A stretch of 64,000 bases of DNA from Bryopsis sp. KO-2023 (GCA_030272585.1 BSYQ01000014.1:806001-870000), one strand, 5' to 3'. Positions 45,811 through 56,686 are shown, counted from the first letter of the stretch. Numbers and translations are program-made. The notes: generated by a model not told the origin, from the letters alone.

Positions 45811-47681
45811 TCTGGCACTGTCCTGTCCTGAATGGAATTGACGCCACGACGGCCGCCCCAGCGTCGATGTCCAGGGCTACGGCCGCTCGGTGACGAGTGC
45901 ATGTTGCGAATGCCATCCAGGCGCTCGGCCATTTCCACGGCCTGCTGCACGTCTCCACGGACGAAACCCACCACTTGGCTGCGTATGGGATCCTTGAGGC
46001 CGTTGGTAAACGCGCTGAAGGTCTCCGCTTCGGTCATGTCCGGAATGCGGAAGCAGATGCTGTGGAAACGTTTCACATAGTCCTTTACGGACGTATGCTG
46101 GCGCAACGTGCGGAGTTCGACCCGGGCCCTTTCGGGCGTGGTGGTGGGTTCGAACATCCGTCTGGCCTCATCTCCCCAGTCGTGCCAGTCAATGAAGGGT
46201 CTCCGACGGCCCTCCAGGACCTTCAGCTCCTGGAAATTCATCCATTCGGCCGCCGGACCCTCTGTGTTGGCCGCAATGACCGGCAGCCATTGGCCTTCGG
46301 CCACGCCGTGGGCACGAAACCAACGACCCATCCTCATGAGCCAGTCGGTCACGTTTGCGGAACCGTTGAATGGTTTTGGCATGGGGATCTTGACCTGGCG
46401 CAATCCTCCTGGCGCTGCTGGTTGGCCTCCCGGGACTTGAGGTCCATGTGGTCCACCCGGCCCGCCTGGTCCTCCTGGTCCTCCTGGGCCGCCTGGTCCT
46501 CCTGGTCCTCCCGGTCCTCCTGGGCCTCCTGGTCCTCGAGGTGGTCCTCCTCCTCGGCCCGCATTGCCATCATTGGGCCCGTCATCACCATCACCATCGC
46601 CTCCACCGCCTGGGCCTCCGGCCGGTACTCGGCGAGCTGCTGGCGGTCTCGATCCTCCGGCCGCTGATGGGTCCTGTTGTCCAACGGACGCATACGACCC
46701 CATTGCTGCAAATGGATCTGAACCGGACGCATAGGCTATGGGTGGTGCTTGGCTGGGTGGCACTTGATTGGCGTCTCGGATTACAGGGCCTCCTCCTCTC
46801 GCACGCATCATGGGCCGCACAGGTGGTCTGCTGGCCACGGCCTGTGGGGCCAATACGGGTACGGGTGGCGGAGCGTTGGGTCCGAGCGGGGCCACAAGTG
46901 GCACCGGAACTTGGCCCGCCGAGGTGGCTGCACCGTCCTGTTGGGTTGGCTCGGTCACGGTTTGGGTAACGTATGCCTGGACGCGTTGGGGCTCCCGCGG
47001 TAGTTGCTTGGACCATCGCTGGACCAGTTCGTCCACCGAAGGAAACTCTCGGACGTCCTTCTGCAGGCCTTTGGTGGCGGCTCCGAGGGTCTCGACCGTG
47101 GCACGGTTGTCGGCCATTTGGAGCGACAACCTTTCTGTACGCACTCCAAGGTCTTGAACTTCTTTGGCCGCTTGGGCCGCAGTACGCTCGTGGGACATTT
47201 GGACCCGTTGTTCCATTTCGGCCACGAGCTGGCTGTTCTCGACCTTGAGTTGGTCGAGGCGCTGTATAAACTGCGACTCGAGTTGAGCCCTTTCCGCCAA
47301 ATGCTGGTCCTGCATCATGGCTCGTTGTTCTTCGAGGGCCGTACCCAAAGCTGCCGACTGCTCCTCCGCGAGATGGTACTGCCGTTCTTCGGCCTCGTGA
47401 CGGTACTGATGGAGTTGGCCACGAACTTCGTCCAGTGCGACCCTCAACTCCTCGTGAGTTCGGCCCGCCCATTCCTCGGCCCCGGCCGCGATTTGCGCGA
47501 CTCGCACATCGGTCTCTGACTGGTTCACCTCGATGTGTTGGAAGTTCTGTACGTTGTTCTGTACGTACACTCCTCCCTGGGGCGCGGGCGGATCGTCCTC
47601 GGTGCCGAGGCTCATCTCGTCCTCCACATAGTCGGGATGGACTCCGGCTTCGGCCTCCTCGTCGTAGGGGACGATGTCCAT
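45570..47681 (-). CDS. gag: Gag polyprotein of the chromovirus
   Basis: 703 codons from ATG at 47681. In order: an acidic start, a long coiled coil (about residues 50-220, Gln/Glu-rich), a Pro-rich stretch, a collagen-like GPGGPGG run (about 375-410), the retrotransposon Gag core ([19 protein letters not shown] through SFSAFTNGL-type helices, about 430-610), a (GR)n run, and a zinc knuckle [13 protein letters not shown] (CX2CX3HX4C, one residue shorter than the usual CX2CX4HX4C). It packages RNA into the particle. The pol ORF begins in the -1 frame inside the GR/zinc-knuckle part. Confidence 0.9.
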   Translation of the reverse strand: MDIVPYDEEAEAGVHPDYVEDEMSLGTEDDPPAPQGGVYVQNNVQNFQHIEVNQSETDVRVAQIAAGAEEWAGRTHEELRVALDEVRGQLHQYRHEAEERQYHLAEEQSAALGTALEEQRAMMQDQHLAERAQLESQFIQRLDQLKVENSQLVAEMEQRVQMSHERTAAQAAKEVQDLGVRTERLSLQMADNRATVETLGAATKGLQKDVREFPSVDELVQRWSKQLPREPQRVQAYVTQTVTEPTQQDGAATSAGQVPVPLVAPLGPNAPPPVPVLAPQAVASRPPVRPMMRARGGGPVIRDANQVPPSQAPPIAYASGSDPFAAMGSYASVGQQDPSAAGGSRPPAARRVPAGGPGGGGDGDGDDGPNDGNAGRGGGPPRGPGGPGGPGGPGGPGGPGGPGGPGGPGGPHGPQVPGGQPAAPGGLRQVKIPMPKPFNGSANVTDWLMRMGRWFRAHGVAEGQWLPVIAANTEGPAAEWMNFQELKVLEGRRRPFIDWHDWGDEARRMFEPTTTPERARVELRTLRQHTSVKDYVKRFHSICFRIPDMTEAETFSAFTNGLKDPIRSQVVGFVRGDVQQAVEMAERLDGIRNMHSSPSGRSPGHRRWGGRRGVNSIQDRTVPEWDHLGAIGDNRGRGRGRGRGRGRGRGRGRFGGRFGGRTGGRNGGNGGRAGRGGITCFLCGGDHGVKNCPKLPAAKRSVN
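45722..45784 (+). repeat. CACGGC hexamer repeat in gag
   Basis: About ten tandem CACGGC hexamers encode the (GR)n run of Gag and, in the overlapping pol frame, a (PW)n run. Confidence 0.95.
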
Positions 47682-48064
47682 GACTCGGGTGCGGGAAGAC
47701 GCGGGTCTCGGTTACGAAGGACCTCCTGGACCTCCTGATAGAGCTGCTGGAAGGCCGGATCGTTGCGCTGTTCCTCGGTGAAGCAGGAATCACACGAGCC
47801 GACGCTCTCGGTATCACAGTCTCTGGGGTCCGGCCCACGGGGACTTGGCACTGCTTCAGGTCGTGGGATTTCCGGCCCTTCGAGTCCTGGTGGAATTCCC
47901 TCGCGTACTCCGTTTTCTCCGTAGAACTCGGCCAGCTGGTCAATATAAAACCGCTGCCAAAAGGGCGACACCAACTCCTGGGGGATCTGTAGGTATCGTT
48001 GAGTGGGGTAGCCTGGGGCGAGCTCGGTCGACGTGGTACTGTTGGACCGAGATGGGTTGGACAT
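47612..48064 (-). CDS. Leader ORF upstream of gag in the chromovirus
   Basis: An ATG at 48064, 26 nt inside the primer site, opens 150 codons (MSNPSRSNSTTSTELAPGYP start) with an acidic, Pro-rich middle and a CDSCFTEEQ motif. It overlaps the gag ORF by about 70 nt, and gag lies in its -1 frame. It may be the true N-terminus of Gag, joined by frameshifting, or a separate small protein. No known domain. Confidence 0.5.
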   Translation of the reverse strand: MSNPSRSNSTTSTELAPGYPTQRYLQIPQELVSPFWQRFYIDQLAEFYGENGVREGIPPGLEGPEIPRPEAVPSPRGPDPRDCDTESVGSCDSCFTEEQRNDPAFQQLYQEVQEVLRNRDPRLPAPESWTSSPTTRRPKPESIPTMWRTR

Positions 48065-48090
48065 AGGTTGGCACAAGACGTCTGATTCCG

Positions 48091-48105
48091 GCCGCTCCGA
48101 AACCA
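48091..48105 (-). promoter_or_regulatory. Candidate primer binding site
   Basis: TGGTTTCGGAGCGGC begins three nt inside the 5' LTR. Its complement GCCGCTCCGAAACCA looks like a tRNA 3' end including CCA. Which tRNA is meant was not determined. Confidence 0.65.
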
Positions 48106-48107
48106 GT

Positions 48108-48526
48108 AGATAGGAACTTTCTGAGGAAGAGAGTTAAACGGCTAGACTTCGTCTAGAGAATCGGTGCAAGTAAACCAATGCTTTTACAAGGAAACAAAGG
48201 TACATCAATAATGTCGGCCGGGCCGAATAAGTATTCGGCCCGCACTGACAGCCTGGCCGAATATCCGCATATTCGGTCCACCTGGCCTAACACAATCATC
48301 CCCCTAATCTGTCGTAGTTCAGTCTGGGCCACGAATGTGGATAAGTCCGTCAGTGGCGATTGCCAGGCTGGCCGCGGCTTAGCCTACGGCCCAGAGTGGT
48401 CTGACTGTCAATAAAGGAATGGATCGGCCCGGCCTAGCCGATCAACTTAGTACGTACGTTTGGCCAGTGCGGTCCAAACAGCGGCCAACCACTGTGTGGT
48501 CCGACTGGGCCGAAACGTTCGTATCA
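48108..48526 (-). repeat. 5' LTR
   Basis: Upstream LTR on the coding (minus) strand. It carries the transcription start signals of the element by family analogy. Its inner end reads CCTATC then TACTGG, so the terminal CA seen in the 3' LTR is altered by one base. Confidence 0.93.
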
Positions 48527-48531
48527 TTGGG

Positions 48532-49521
48532 TTTTTCGAGTTTCCGTGGAACTTTGCATGTTAGAAGGGAGAGACACGATTAGCGGGATCATCTGCTTAT
48601 CCGATCCGTCGGATCGCATGTTTCAACGCTTCTCCTCCTCCGCGTTTTCGTTGTCGGGTGCTCTTTTTTTTTCGTGGGTGCTATCGAACGCCGCCATCGA
48701 CGGTTCGTCGGCTCGAACGCGTCGATCGTTTCGCCGACTGTGTTTGCGACTTGCCGTTTCTTAAGCGAGAGTCGAAACCTGTTGCAGTGGCCGTAACAAA
48801 ACCGACCTGTTCGGCTGGGAAACATTTTTTACTGAATAAAAAATGTTTGTAGTTTTTATGAAGAAATTTTACAGCACAATCAACAAGTAGTCCATTTTCT
48901 ATCATCCCTTGTTATTGAACCATGATACACAGTAAATGCTGCAATGAGTTGTCTTACCACTGGACTGAATTGGGGGTGAGTCAGCCATAGAGAAGCCATC
49001 CGAAACTTTCAGCGTTTGCATCCTCAAGATCACACCAGGTATTGATAATATATATATCCATCTGCTACATATGCCATGTTTCACACTTCAATCAATTGAC
49101 ACCTTTTTCAACAGATAAACGGCTTTTATAGAAAGAAAGCATTCACCACTGGTGGGTGAATTACCAGGGGCCACCAACACCAAGAAGTGTTCAATTTTTC
49201 TGTTCCTTCACCTAATTGTACTCAAATAAAAAGGCAGGTGGAAGGGGAGGGGGGGGGGGGAAAGATCCCAGTCGTTTTTTCTGGTTATGGTTTGCCGTTG
49301 GTGATGGACGGTTGGTGTTGACCTGGACAATATGAACTCGTGTTGTTTGGACTCAGAACAGTAGCTTTTGTTTGTGTAAATAACGCTCTTTGGGCGCTGT
49401 CTAAGCCCTTGCGGGCGGCCCATGTGACTGTCTCCCTCTCCGAAGTGTGTAATATGGGCCCCCCAATCTCAACACACTATGTTTTCTCTCTGTGTTTTCA
49501 TCTCCAATTTAAGTTTTCTAC
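48532..49521. other. Retrotransposon flank, no clear gene
   Basis: Starts with CpG-rich host DNA (to about 48780) containing a 78-codon minus ORF without recognisable domains, then A/T-rich sequence. A G11 run sits at 49248. Confidence 0.4.
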
Positions 49522-49523
49522 TA

Positions 49524-50059
49524 CAGTAGAAGCCGCTTAATTAACCATCGGATAATTAACCCCGCCGCTTTCTTAGCCCAAATCGCCAGGAACGGAATTT
49601 TCAGGGGGTGGGAACCATCGTTTAATCAGCCCGGCCGTCGGCTAATTAACCACGCCACTCGCGAATTTCATACGCGAATGGTCGAACGAAGAACGCGCAG
49701 TGCAAAGGGAATTCGAAAACAGTCGAACAAGATGAACTGAATGCATAGAGAATATGAAACGGCTGAAAAAATGAACGCACTGTAATATGAATATGTAACT
49801 CTCGAACTTCTGTATCTGTTTCGGGACGTCATAACCTGCGACTCGTGCTCGACAAGACCTTTCCGTCACCGAGAACGACCCAAGACGGGATCATGGAGTT
49901 CCTTCAACCGCCAGGCCACTATTAACGCGTTGTTAAAGTTTGATTCGAATGCGTGCGCGTCTGGGAGAGGGGAAATGTCGGACATCGGATTGTTAACCAA
50001 TCGCTTTATTAGCCCGAAAAGGCGTGGCCCGAATGGGGTTAATAAAGCGGCGTCTACTG
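49524..50059. mobile_element. pogo/Tigger-like (Tc1/mariner) MITE, 536 bp
   Basis: Imperfect TIRs CAGTAGAAGCCGCTTAATTA and (reverse of the right end) CAGTAGACGCCGCTTTATTA, flanked by TA dinucleotides (49522-49523 and 50060-50061). CAGTAG ends with a TA duplication are typical of pogo/Tigger elements. It contains GC-rich subterminal repeats (CCGGCCGTCGGCTAATTAACC) and no transposase ORF. Confidence 0.88.
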
Positions 50060-50061
50060 TA

Positions 50062-50792
50062 TTTGCAAGTCCCCAAGCGACAGGTTCAGGTTCAGGTGCC
50101 CGTAGACGTATTCAGGGTTGAGGGAATACCTCTTTGAATAACGTTTGCACAAGTCTACCAACAAATTCTCGACAAGTGGGTGTTAGTTTTTTTTATTGGT
50201 TTGAAGAGAGCTTGATTTTTAGCCCCCATGGTTTAGAACACATCATTCGAGACGTTCGTTACATACTTCCAGAATACAGAAGCAAGTTCAATATTATTGA
50301 ACGTTCTGGCGCCGTATTGTACTACTCGGCTCCATTTTCTGATCGAAATTAGCTAGGCAATGAAACAACAGAAACTTAATCTAATCAATCCTATTTATCC
50401 TGATTTCTTCTTGTGCTGAGACCTGAGCTATGACCTGTTCATATCCCAAAATTCACAAAGAAAGAAAATCATATTCCGTGCTGGAAATTTAAGATTGACT
50501 CTCAAAAACCACCCTTCCCTGAAAAAAATAATAAAAAATCCAAAACTGATGATAGATCGTTAAAACGTTTCCTTCTATTTCTTCTAACTCCACTCTGTTT
50601 GGCCAAAACATTTTGGTTTGGGCAGGGAGGGGGGGGGGACCCCCCCCCCCCTCCTCCCTGTTTTCTCCACCAATTGGCTGAAAAAAAAAGAGAAAATCCG
50701 CCATGCTTTCCCCTGTGATATGCATACATTTATGTTCGTAGACATCGGTCAGGCAAGCAAAGCCCCCCCCCCCCCCCTGGATGTGAGGTTGA
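50062..50792. other. Hydrolase 3' flank with a G-run/C-run hairpin
   Basis: No gene seen. It includes an inverted repeat at 50623-50660 (CAGGGAGG plus a G run facing a C run plus CCTCCCTG) and a C14 run at 50763, 30 bp from the hydrolase stop codon. Confidence 0.5.
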
Positions 50793-53700
50793 CTAATAAC
50801 CTTGTGGTTTCCTTAAATGCAGCCGGAGGAACTCTTCCATCTGCATCATTAATGTTCGAACAGCCAGCATTGGAGATACGCTGCCTTTGCCACAGCCGGA
50901 ATTGGTAACTGGCCACAGTTTTGGCTCAGCCTCCCATACACAATGAGTAACACCCTGTCCAGAAACACAATCACAATAATAACACTTAAGAAGAACCATT
51001 TTTTCTGAAAGGACTCATCTTATTTTTGGTTGTTTTGCCAACCGACAAAATATGATTGGTCAACCGAGCGGGAGAGCGGCAAAACATGATTTTGACTATT
51101 ATTTAATTAAAAAAAAGGTAGAAATAAATCCCTGTGGAAAAACATGATTTTGGCTATTTAAAAATAATTAATTAATTAATTAAAAAAAAAAGATAAAGGA
51201 TAAATCCCTGTGGCAAAACATGAGAGTGGCTCACGAAAAGTAAAACTCCCAAAATCTCGTCCGGAAATTAGTTTTTTCTCAAGTGTGTTGAAAAGTGGAA
51301 AAAAAAAAGAAAAACACCATCAGCTTTTATTCCTGATTCATAACCACTCATTTTAAAGTTAGATCTCTACCTTTCGAAAAAGCGATCACTACTCGTTTAC
51401 CACCACAACAGGTCTATTAATTTTCAACATTTCCCTACCTTCAATAAAACCACCTCTGCATCAGTATCGTTCGGCAGCAGAAACGAAAAGAACTTGGCAC
51501 TCCTTGGGGGGGTGGTTTGATCCGCCGTCCCCACAATGAATCTAACCCTCACTCCATGCAGCCTCGGAGCATATTCGGTGGGAATAGCACATTCATCCCC
51601 CAGCAAAATGCACGCTGGCGAGATCGGCACGACGACTTTGACGTTTATTCCGTGATTTTCGATCGCATCGACGGCGGCGGGAATCGACATCGCGCCGCCA
51701 TTCGAATGTCCCGATATCCCGATTCGAGTGGTGTCTATGGCGTTGTGCAGGAAAGAGGATTCGTCGTTACCAGCCTCGATCAGCGAGCTCAGCATGGTGA
51801 CGATGTCGTCTTTCCATGCCAGGAATTTGCTCCGATCGAGATCCATTCCCAAATGGTGGGTGGATCTCTGAATGGATTAAGAAAAACGCAAAATATCAAA
51901 TTTCGGATGCCAAGCCCTCCTTCCTTCCTTTTTTTTTTTGAAAGACAAAAATAAGGAAAAAAAAACTGTGACGATAAGTATTTTTGTTTCTGTGATGGCT
52001 GATTAAAGCTGTGTTCAAGAAATTTGATTGATGGGGAAACACTGGTTCATTTCACCCCGCCCAAAATTAACATGATCTTCAGGTGAAAAAACTTTCATTA
52101 AAAAACAGAACAGAGCATGCACATTTCGCCCTGTCTGACTTGCATCGATTTGTTCCAAAAATAAGTAAAAAAAAGTAAAAAAACAACAAAAAAATCTTCC
52201 ATTCTTGAATTTTTTGACAGGGATCCCTGACCTGGGCTATGACAATGTATCCATGGGAGGCCAAGAAATGCAAAAGCCGAACATGGAAGTCCGGCTTGCT
52301 GCTGAACCCCGGAGAAAATGCAATCAAAGGAAACGGGCCACCATCCGCCAACACCAAATCCTTTTGCACACCACCACCACCCCCTGGCCCAGCCCTGCTC
52401 TTGGGGTAAAACAAATCAGCTTTGAATTCCATCGGGTCTGAATCCTCGCTGGCCAAAACAGAAGGGTCTGACCTGCGTACAGACACCCTGGCCCATCCAG
52501 CTTCATACGCACCAGATTCTGGCGGGTTGAACACATCATTGAAGGTGGGCAAGGGGACGTTTTGCTCCAGTCGGGAGGTCAGTTCTGTTTTTGACATTCC
52601 GAGAAACTGTGGATTCAAAATACCGGCGGTGCTGGCTTTGATGCTCGGTTTGCATTCCTCCCGGTGAACGACATTGGGTAGGTGCCAAGGTATCGAAAAC
52701 TGAGGTCTGCAGAGTCTGACGATTTGTATCATGAAATTGAGCTGCCCTTTGATGACCCCTTGGAAAACCTGAACACCACACAGCCATGACATGCATCCGC
52801 GATTGCGGACAACATCACATTTTGACTAATGCATTTAAGAATTCAATCAAACTGAGTGGTGATTAGCTCCAGGCTGTCGAAACACACCCATCCGAGAAAT
52901 ATGGCCCGTCAGATCACCCATCATTGTGTATTTATAAATAGGTTCATATATCAAAAAGAAAATTCAGAATTTAAAAGTGGAGAAGTTAGAACTTTATTAA
53001 AGTTAAAATTGAACAATTTTCTTTACAGTGATGAATGGCCAAGATGAGGCTTTCAATCCCACTGTAACACATTTGAAAACCCACCAAAAACAGGAAAAAA
53101 TAACGCCAAAAAAAATAAATTTACTTGAACGCAGCACTCAACGGACTGTACGTTCAACTAGCTGTCCCAAGAATTTCATCTGTAAATCAAATCCAGTGTG
53201 AATTCAAATTTTCAAATTTGATCAATGTTGATCCACTCACCCTGGGCTCACACAGACATTTCCCTTCATCGATCGAAGCCCGAACAGCTGGGCAGCATAA
53301 TCCGAGCGAAAATTTTCGGCCCGGGGTGCATACAGGAAGCACCACCTTATTCAAAAACATCAAGCATTCGTCGCACTTTAATCTGGTCATGGCATTTCCG
53401 TAGCTTTTGCTCGCAACCATGCGATTTAACATTTCGACGCCCACGGAAAATGACACATTGCCGTCGAGGAGCCAAGCATCGTCCAAGGGATCATCTGATC
53501 TGATCTGGTGTTGATCTGAAATCAATCAAAAAAAAAATGGTGAATTTTTGACAGTTTTTTTGCAGAACCATGGCTGGTGTGAGGGGGTATTCTTCAATGC
53601 ACAAGAAGCACCATTGCTGTGAGGAAATATTCAGAAATTTCTGAATCTTGTTTTGTTTTCCTTTTTTTTAAATGAGGAAAACAAAACAAGAAGATTGAAA

Positions 53701-53955
53701 CACTAGCATCTATAGGAATGTGTGTACGTTTTGACAAGAAACCAGGATTTCATGGCTTTTTGGCTTAAAAAAATACCTTTGGCACCAACAAAGCTGCTCC
53801 GATCGTCGATTGGCTGTGGACCCATAACAGAATCAATGATAACCAGCAAAAAAAAAGGCTAGATGCCACAATTATGAACAAAAGGGAAAAAAAAATGGAG
53901 CAAAGCTTACCTGGAGCACCAAGAAAAAGATGAGCGCCATGCAGAAAATGGCCAT
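50793..53955 (-). CDS. Secreted alpha/beta hydrolase with N-terminal eight-cysteine (LTP-like) domain
   Basis: Six exons close in frame to 494 aa: 53911-53955, 53777-53813, 53241-53515, 52232-52768, 51439-51867, 50793-50954. Exon 1 is a signal peptide (MAIFCMALIFFLVLQ). Residues 75-158 hold cysteines at 75, 78, 90, 101, 102, 114, 116, 139 and 158. The order C..C..CC..CXC..C..C is that of plant lipid-transfer/prolamin domains; CCPAVRASIDEGKCLC is the clearest part. Residues about 205-490 are an alpha/beta hydrolase like PAF-acetylhydrolase or chlorophyllase: GGPFPLIAFSPGFSS (oxyanion region), GISGHSNGG (Ser353), VGTADQTTPP (Asp414), GVTHCVWE (His445). It likely cleaves an ester outside the cell or in the secretory pathway; substrate unknown. 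Confidence 0.88.
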
Positions 53956-54406
53956 TAACAACAGGTTGCTAGTTTTTGAAAAGCACCCATTGCTTCGGAA
54001 AGGGTCACCAAATCTTGTTAAACCTGAACTGAAATGCACTCAACAGAGAAATTTAAACATTGCAATCCATGCATACATCTGAATACATTTTTTCAAGATA
54101 CGTTTGATGCACCACTGGCCAAGGAAAGGCCTGATTTAATTTAATTTATTTTTTTGCTGACGATTTTTCTTTTTTACCATCGTGCAATAGATGCTACTTG
54201 AACCAGTCCGTATCTATAATTACCTAAAAATAGAACAGATCCCAACCCCTTCACTCGACAACCGAATCAGGTGAACGCTCGAACCAAAGCAAAATCTCGC
54301 GAACGTTTGAAAAAGAGGCATATTTGCATGCACAATCTATTATTGGCGCTTCTGTCGAGTATTGAATTGGCGACGACGAACCCCAAAACACCCGAAAAAA
54401 CTAAAA
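53956..54406. promoter_or_regulatory. Upstream region of the hydrolase
   Basis: About 450 bp between the hydrolase ATG and the stop of the next minus-strand gene. It is A/T-rich, with no coding signal on either strand except weak ORFs at its far end. Confidence 0.35.
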
Positions 54407-54657
54407 TCAACAGTATTTCACCATATTTCCAATGAGTGGGTACACAAACCGCCGACCAACCCAAAGAAAAAACCAAACTTCGCCACACTCAATGTTCTAA
54501 TTCGACAAAATGTTCTGTCGAGTCGTTTTGGTTTAAAAAAAAGCCGTCCTGACCATCCTAATACATTACCTCTCGGGGTTCTTTTGACGAGGCCACGAAT
54601 TTCGTCGCCAGTGAGAGTCGCCTGCTCTAAATCTGCACCGTGCATGGCGGCGGCCAT
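54407..54657 (-). CDS. Small putative membrane protein, unrecognised
   Basis: Two exons, 54570-54657 and 54407-54477, join in phase 1 to 52 aa. It starts MAAAMHGADLEQATLTGDEI and ends with an aromatic, possibly membrane-embedded stretch GVWFFLWVGRRFVYPLIGN. The start lies in a CpG-rich region 374 bp from the divergent coiled-coil gene. Support is one ATG, one donor (gtaatg) and one acceptor. A longer gene with a further exon (donor after GNM at about 54421) is possible. Family unknown. Confidence 0.35.
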
Positions 54658-55031
54658 TCTAGATATCTACAGTGAGTTTATTCTCACGGCAGTGCCTCGC
54701 GCTCGACACAATCGTGTTTCGAAAAGTGCACGAGGACCGGCTCTTCAGAAAAATCGTCCGAAGGTTCAGCGACGTGACAGGGTGGGGTTGGATCCATCAT
54801 TGGGCGGGTGTTTGGACACAAGACGCAAATTCTCGAGCGCTGTACATGGTACAAGATAAACAGCGCCACATATATCCCGAGTGTGGTGGAACGCGATCTC
54901 TTCTACTACTGTATTACAGTAATACGTCTCCGTATCAAACCCAACACCAGCCCAACTTCGTACTACATCCGACCCCACTCCATATTTCCATTTCAACGCG
55001 ACAGCAATATTTCCCGCGCATATTCCGCAGA

Positions 55032-55559
55032 ATGAACACCGACGAAATCTCTCCCGTCAAAATCCAGGAGCTTGTCGCGAGTCTCGGCCCTCTGATGGAC
55101 AAAGTGGAACGCCTCCAGAAAGAAAACGACGCCATGAAGAAAGAAAAACGCACGATCGCCCGAGCGCGTCTCGATGACGCTAAGAGAGAGTCGGCGCTGA
55201 AAGAAAGGGTGGATGGGCTCGAGGAGGACAAATCGTTCCTCAAGCGGAGAATTATTCAGTTGGAAGACTCAGAAAACCACTGGAAAAGGAAAGCCGGCCT
55301 CCTTGGCGATGATATCGCTCGCGAAAAGGGCGATATCGTGGAAAGGTGTTTGGGGCGCCTCGCGCTCCAGATCCAGAGGGACATTACATATGAGATCGAC
55401 AAGGTGCACATGGACATTCATCGAGAACGCCAAAACAAACGCCAAAAGACGCACACTGGCCAGAAGGCGGCGAGGTTTGAAAAAGAGGAAGAATGCGACA
55501 ATAGACCAACGGATTCGTCGACAGCGCGGGAAGGACAACGTAAGCAGGGGCATTTTTAA
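55032..55559 (+). CDS. Coiled-coil protein, unrecognised
   Basis: Single open exon of 175 codons from ATG (MNTDEISPVKIQELVASLGP). Residues about 25-110 form a charged coiled coil (VERLQKENDAMKKEKR; KERVDGLEEDKSFLKRRIIQ), followed by a basic stretch (RERQNKRQKTHTGQKAARF) that could be nuclear-targeting. The DNA is CpG-rich like other 5' exons here. A strong donor (CAAC/gtaagc at about 55540) just before the stop suggests the gene may continue into a later exon before the ABC transporter's 3' end at 55968. No known family. Confidence 0.6.
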   Translation: MNTDEISPVKIQELVASLGPLMDKVERLQKENDAMKKEKRTIARARLDDAKRESALKERVDGLEEDKSFLKRRIIQLEDSENHWKRKAGLLGDDIAREKGDIVERCLGRLALQIQRDITYEIDKVHMDIHRERQNKRQKTHTGQKAARFEKEEECDNRPTDSSTAREGQRKQGHF

Positions 55560-55967
55560 AGGAATGGACAGATGCAACGGGGGACCATTAAACGGCTTGG
55601 GTTGAGACCGGTGTTTCCTGTGTTTACGTGTAAAAAGTCCAAACCGCCTCTCTTATATTCCTCTGTCGTTTGACAGCTTCCGTCGCCACATCCCACATTT
55701 TTTGACTGCATCAAACAGGGGGGTTTGTGTTGTGCGGGAAACAAAAAAACGGTACTGGACGTTTTATCAATGACGCCTGGATCTGTGCTGAGAGGTGTAT
55801 TTCAACATTGGCGGCTTGGGCGACGTATATATATATATATACCCACTTTTGGAGCATAGTGGAGGTTGGGCTGATCTCGCTTGACCGCAAACCAGCATGC
55901 TCGGCAATTTTCAAAAAATTCACGTATACAATTTGTCGAGAGCTTGAGAAGCTCTGCATAAAAAAGA

Positions 55968-56647
55968 TCAAGTTCGCATCTCTCGTTTCCGATCGCTCCT
56001 AGCCACCATCGATCCAAACACCGAACCTTCCAGGTCGACAAGCTTTCTTGGGTCACCCTCCTCTACAACAGTGCCTTTCGCCAACACCACAACCTTATCG
56101 TACTCCACGATCCCTTGCAAATCATGAGCGATTTCGATAACCGTTGCATCCCCGAAATGCCGAGCCACTATTTCGCGCATGACCGCCTCGGTGCGTTTGT
56201 GAATCCCGCAAGCGAACTCATCCAAAATAACGCACTTGGGTTTTTGCAATACCGCCCTCGCCAAACAAATCATCTGCCTTTCGCCGTGCGACAGAGCGCC
56301 GCCGCCAGCGACGATTCGCATCTCCAAGATGTCTGATTTCGGGTTGTCGGCGGAATGGAGAATGGAATGCTCTGGCTTGTTTTCGAGAACGTCGTTTGGT
56401 CGCGGGGTTGTTTCGATCGCTGCTTTGGAGGGTGGCGGCCTCAGGATGTCGAAAAGTCCAAGGTCGCGTAGAGTGGCGATGATTTCCGAGTTTGGGTAGA
56501 TTGAAAGCGGGTCGATGTTCTCGCGGAGGGTACCATCGAATAAGAAAGGGACCTGGAAAGCAAAAGGGCAATGTCATCTTGAAAGAAAAATTCACAGGTA
56601 GAAACACAATATGCTTTCTCAGTTTAGGACCAGTGTTGCAAATATAT

Positions 56648-56686
<39 letters not shown>

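Larger units (their letters stand above)
39454..48526 (-). mobile_element. Complete Ty3/gypsy chromovirus LTR retrotransposon (9.07 kb)
   Basis: Two 419-bp LTRs in direct orientation bound a minus-strand gag-pol with a chromodomain. The target duplication TTGGG lies at 39449-39453 and 48527-48531. Sense LTR ends are TGATACG and CCTATCA. A tRNA-complementary primer site and a purine-rich tract sit at the expected places. All long ORFs are open and the LTRs look identical, so the insertion is recent and may be autonomous. Unusual extras are a leader ORF and a third 3' ORF. The element is strikingly rich in GGCC/CGGCCGAA compared with its flanks. Confidence 0.96.
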
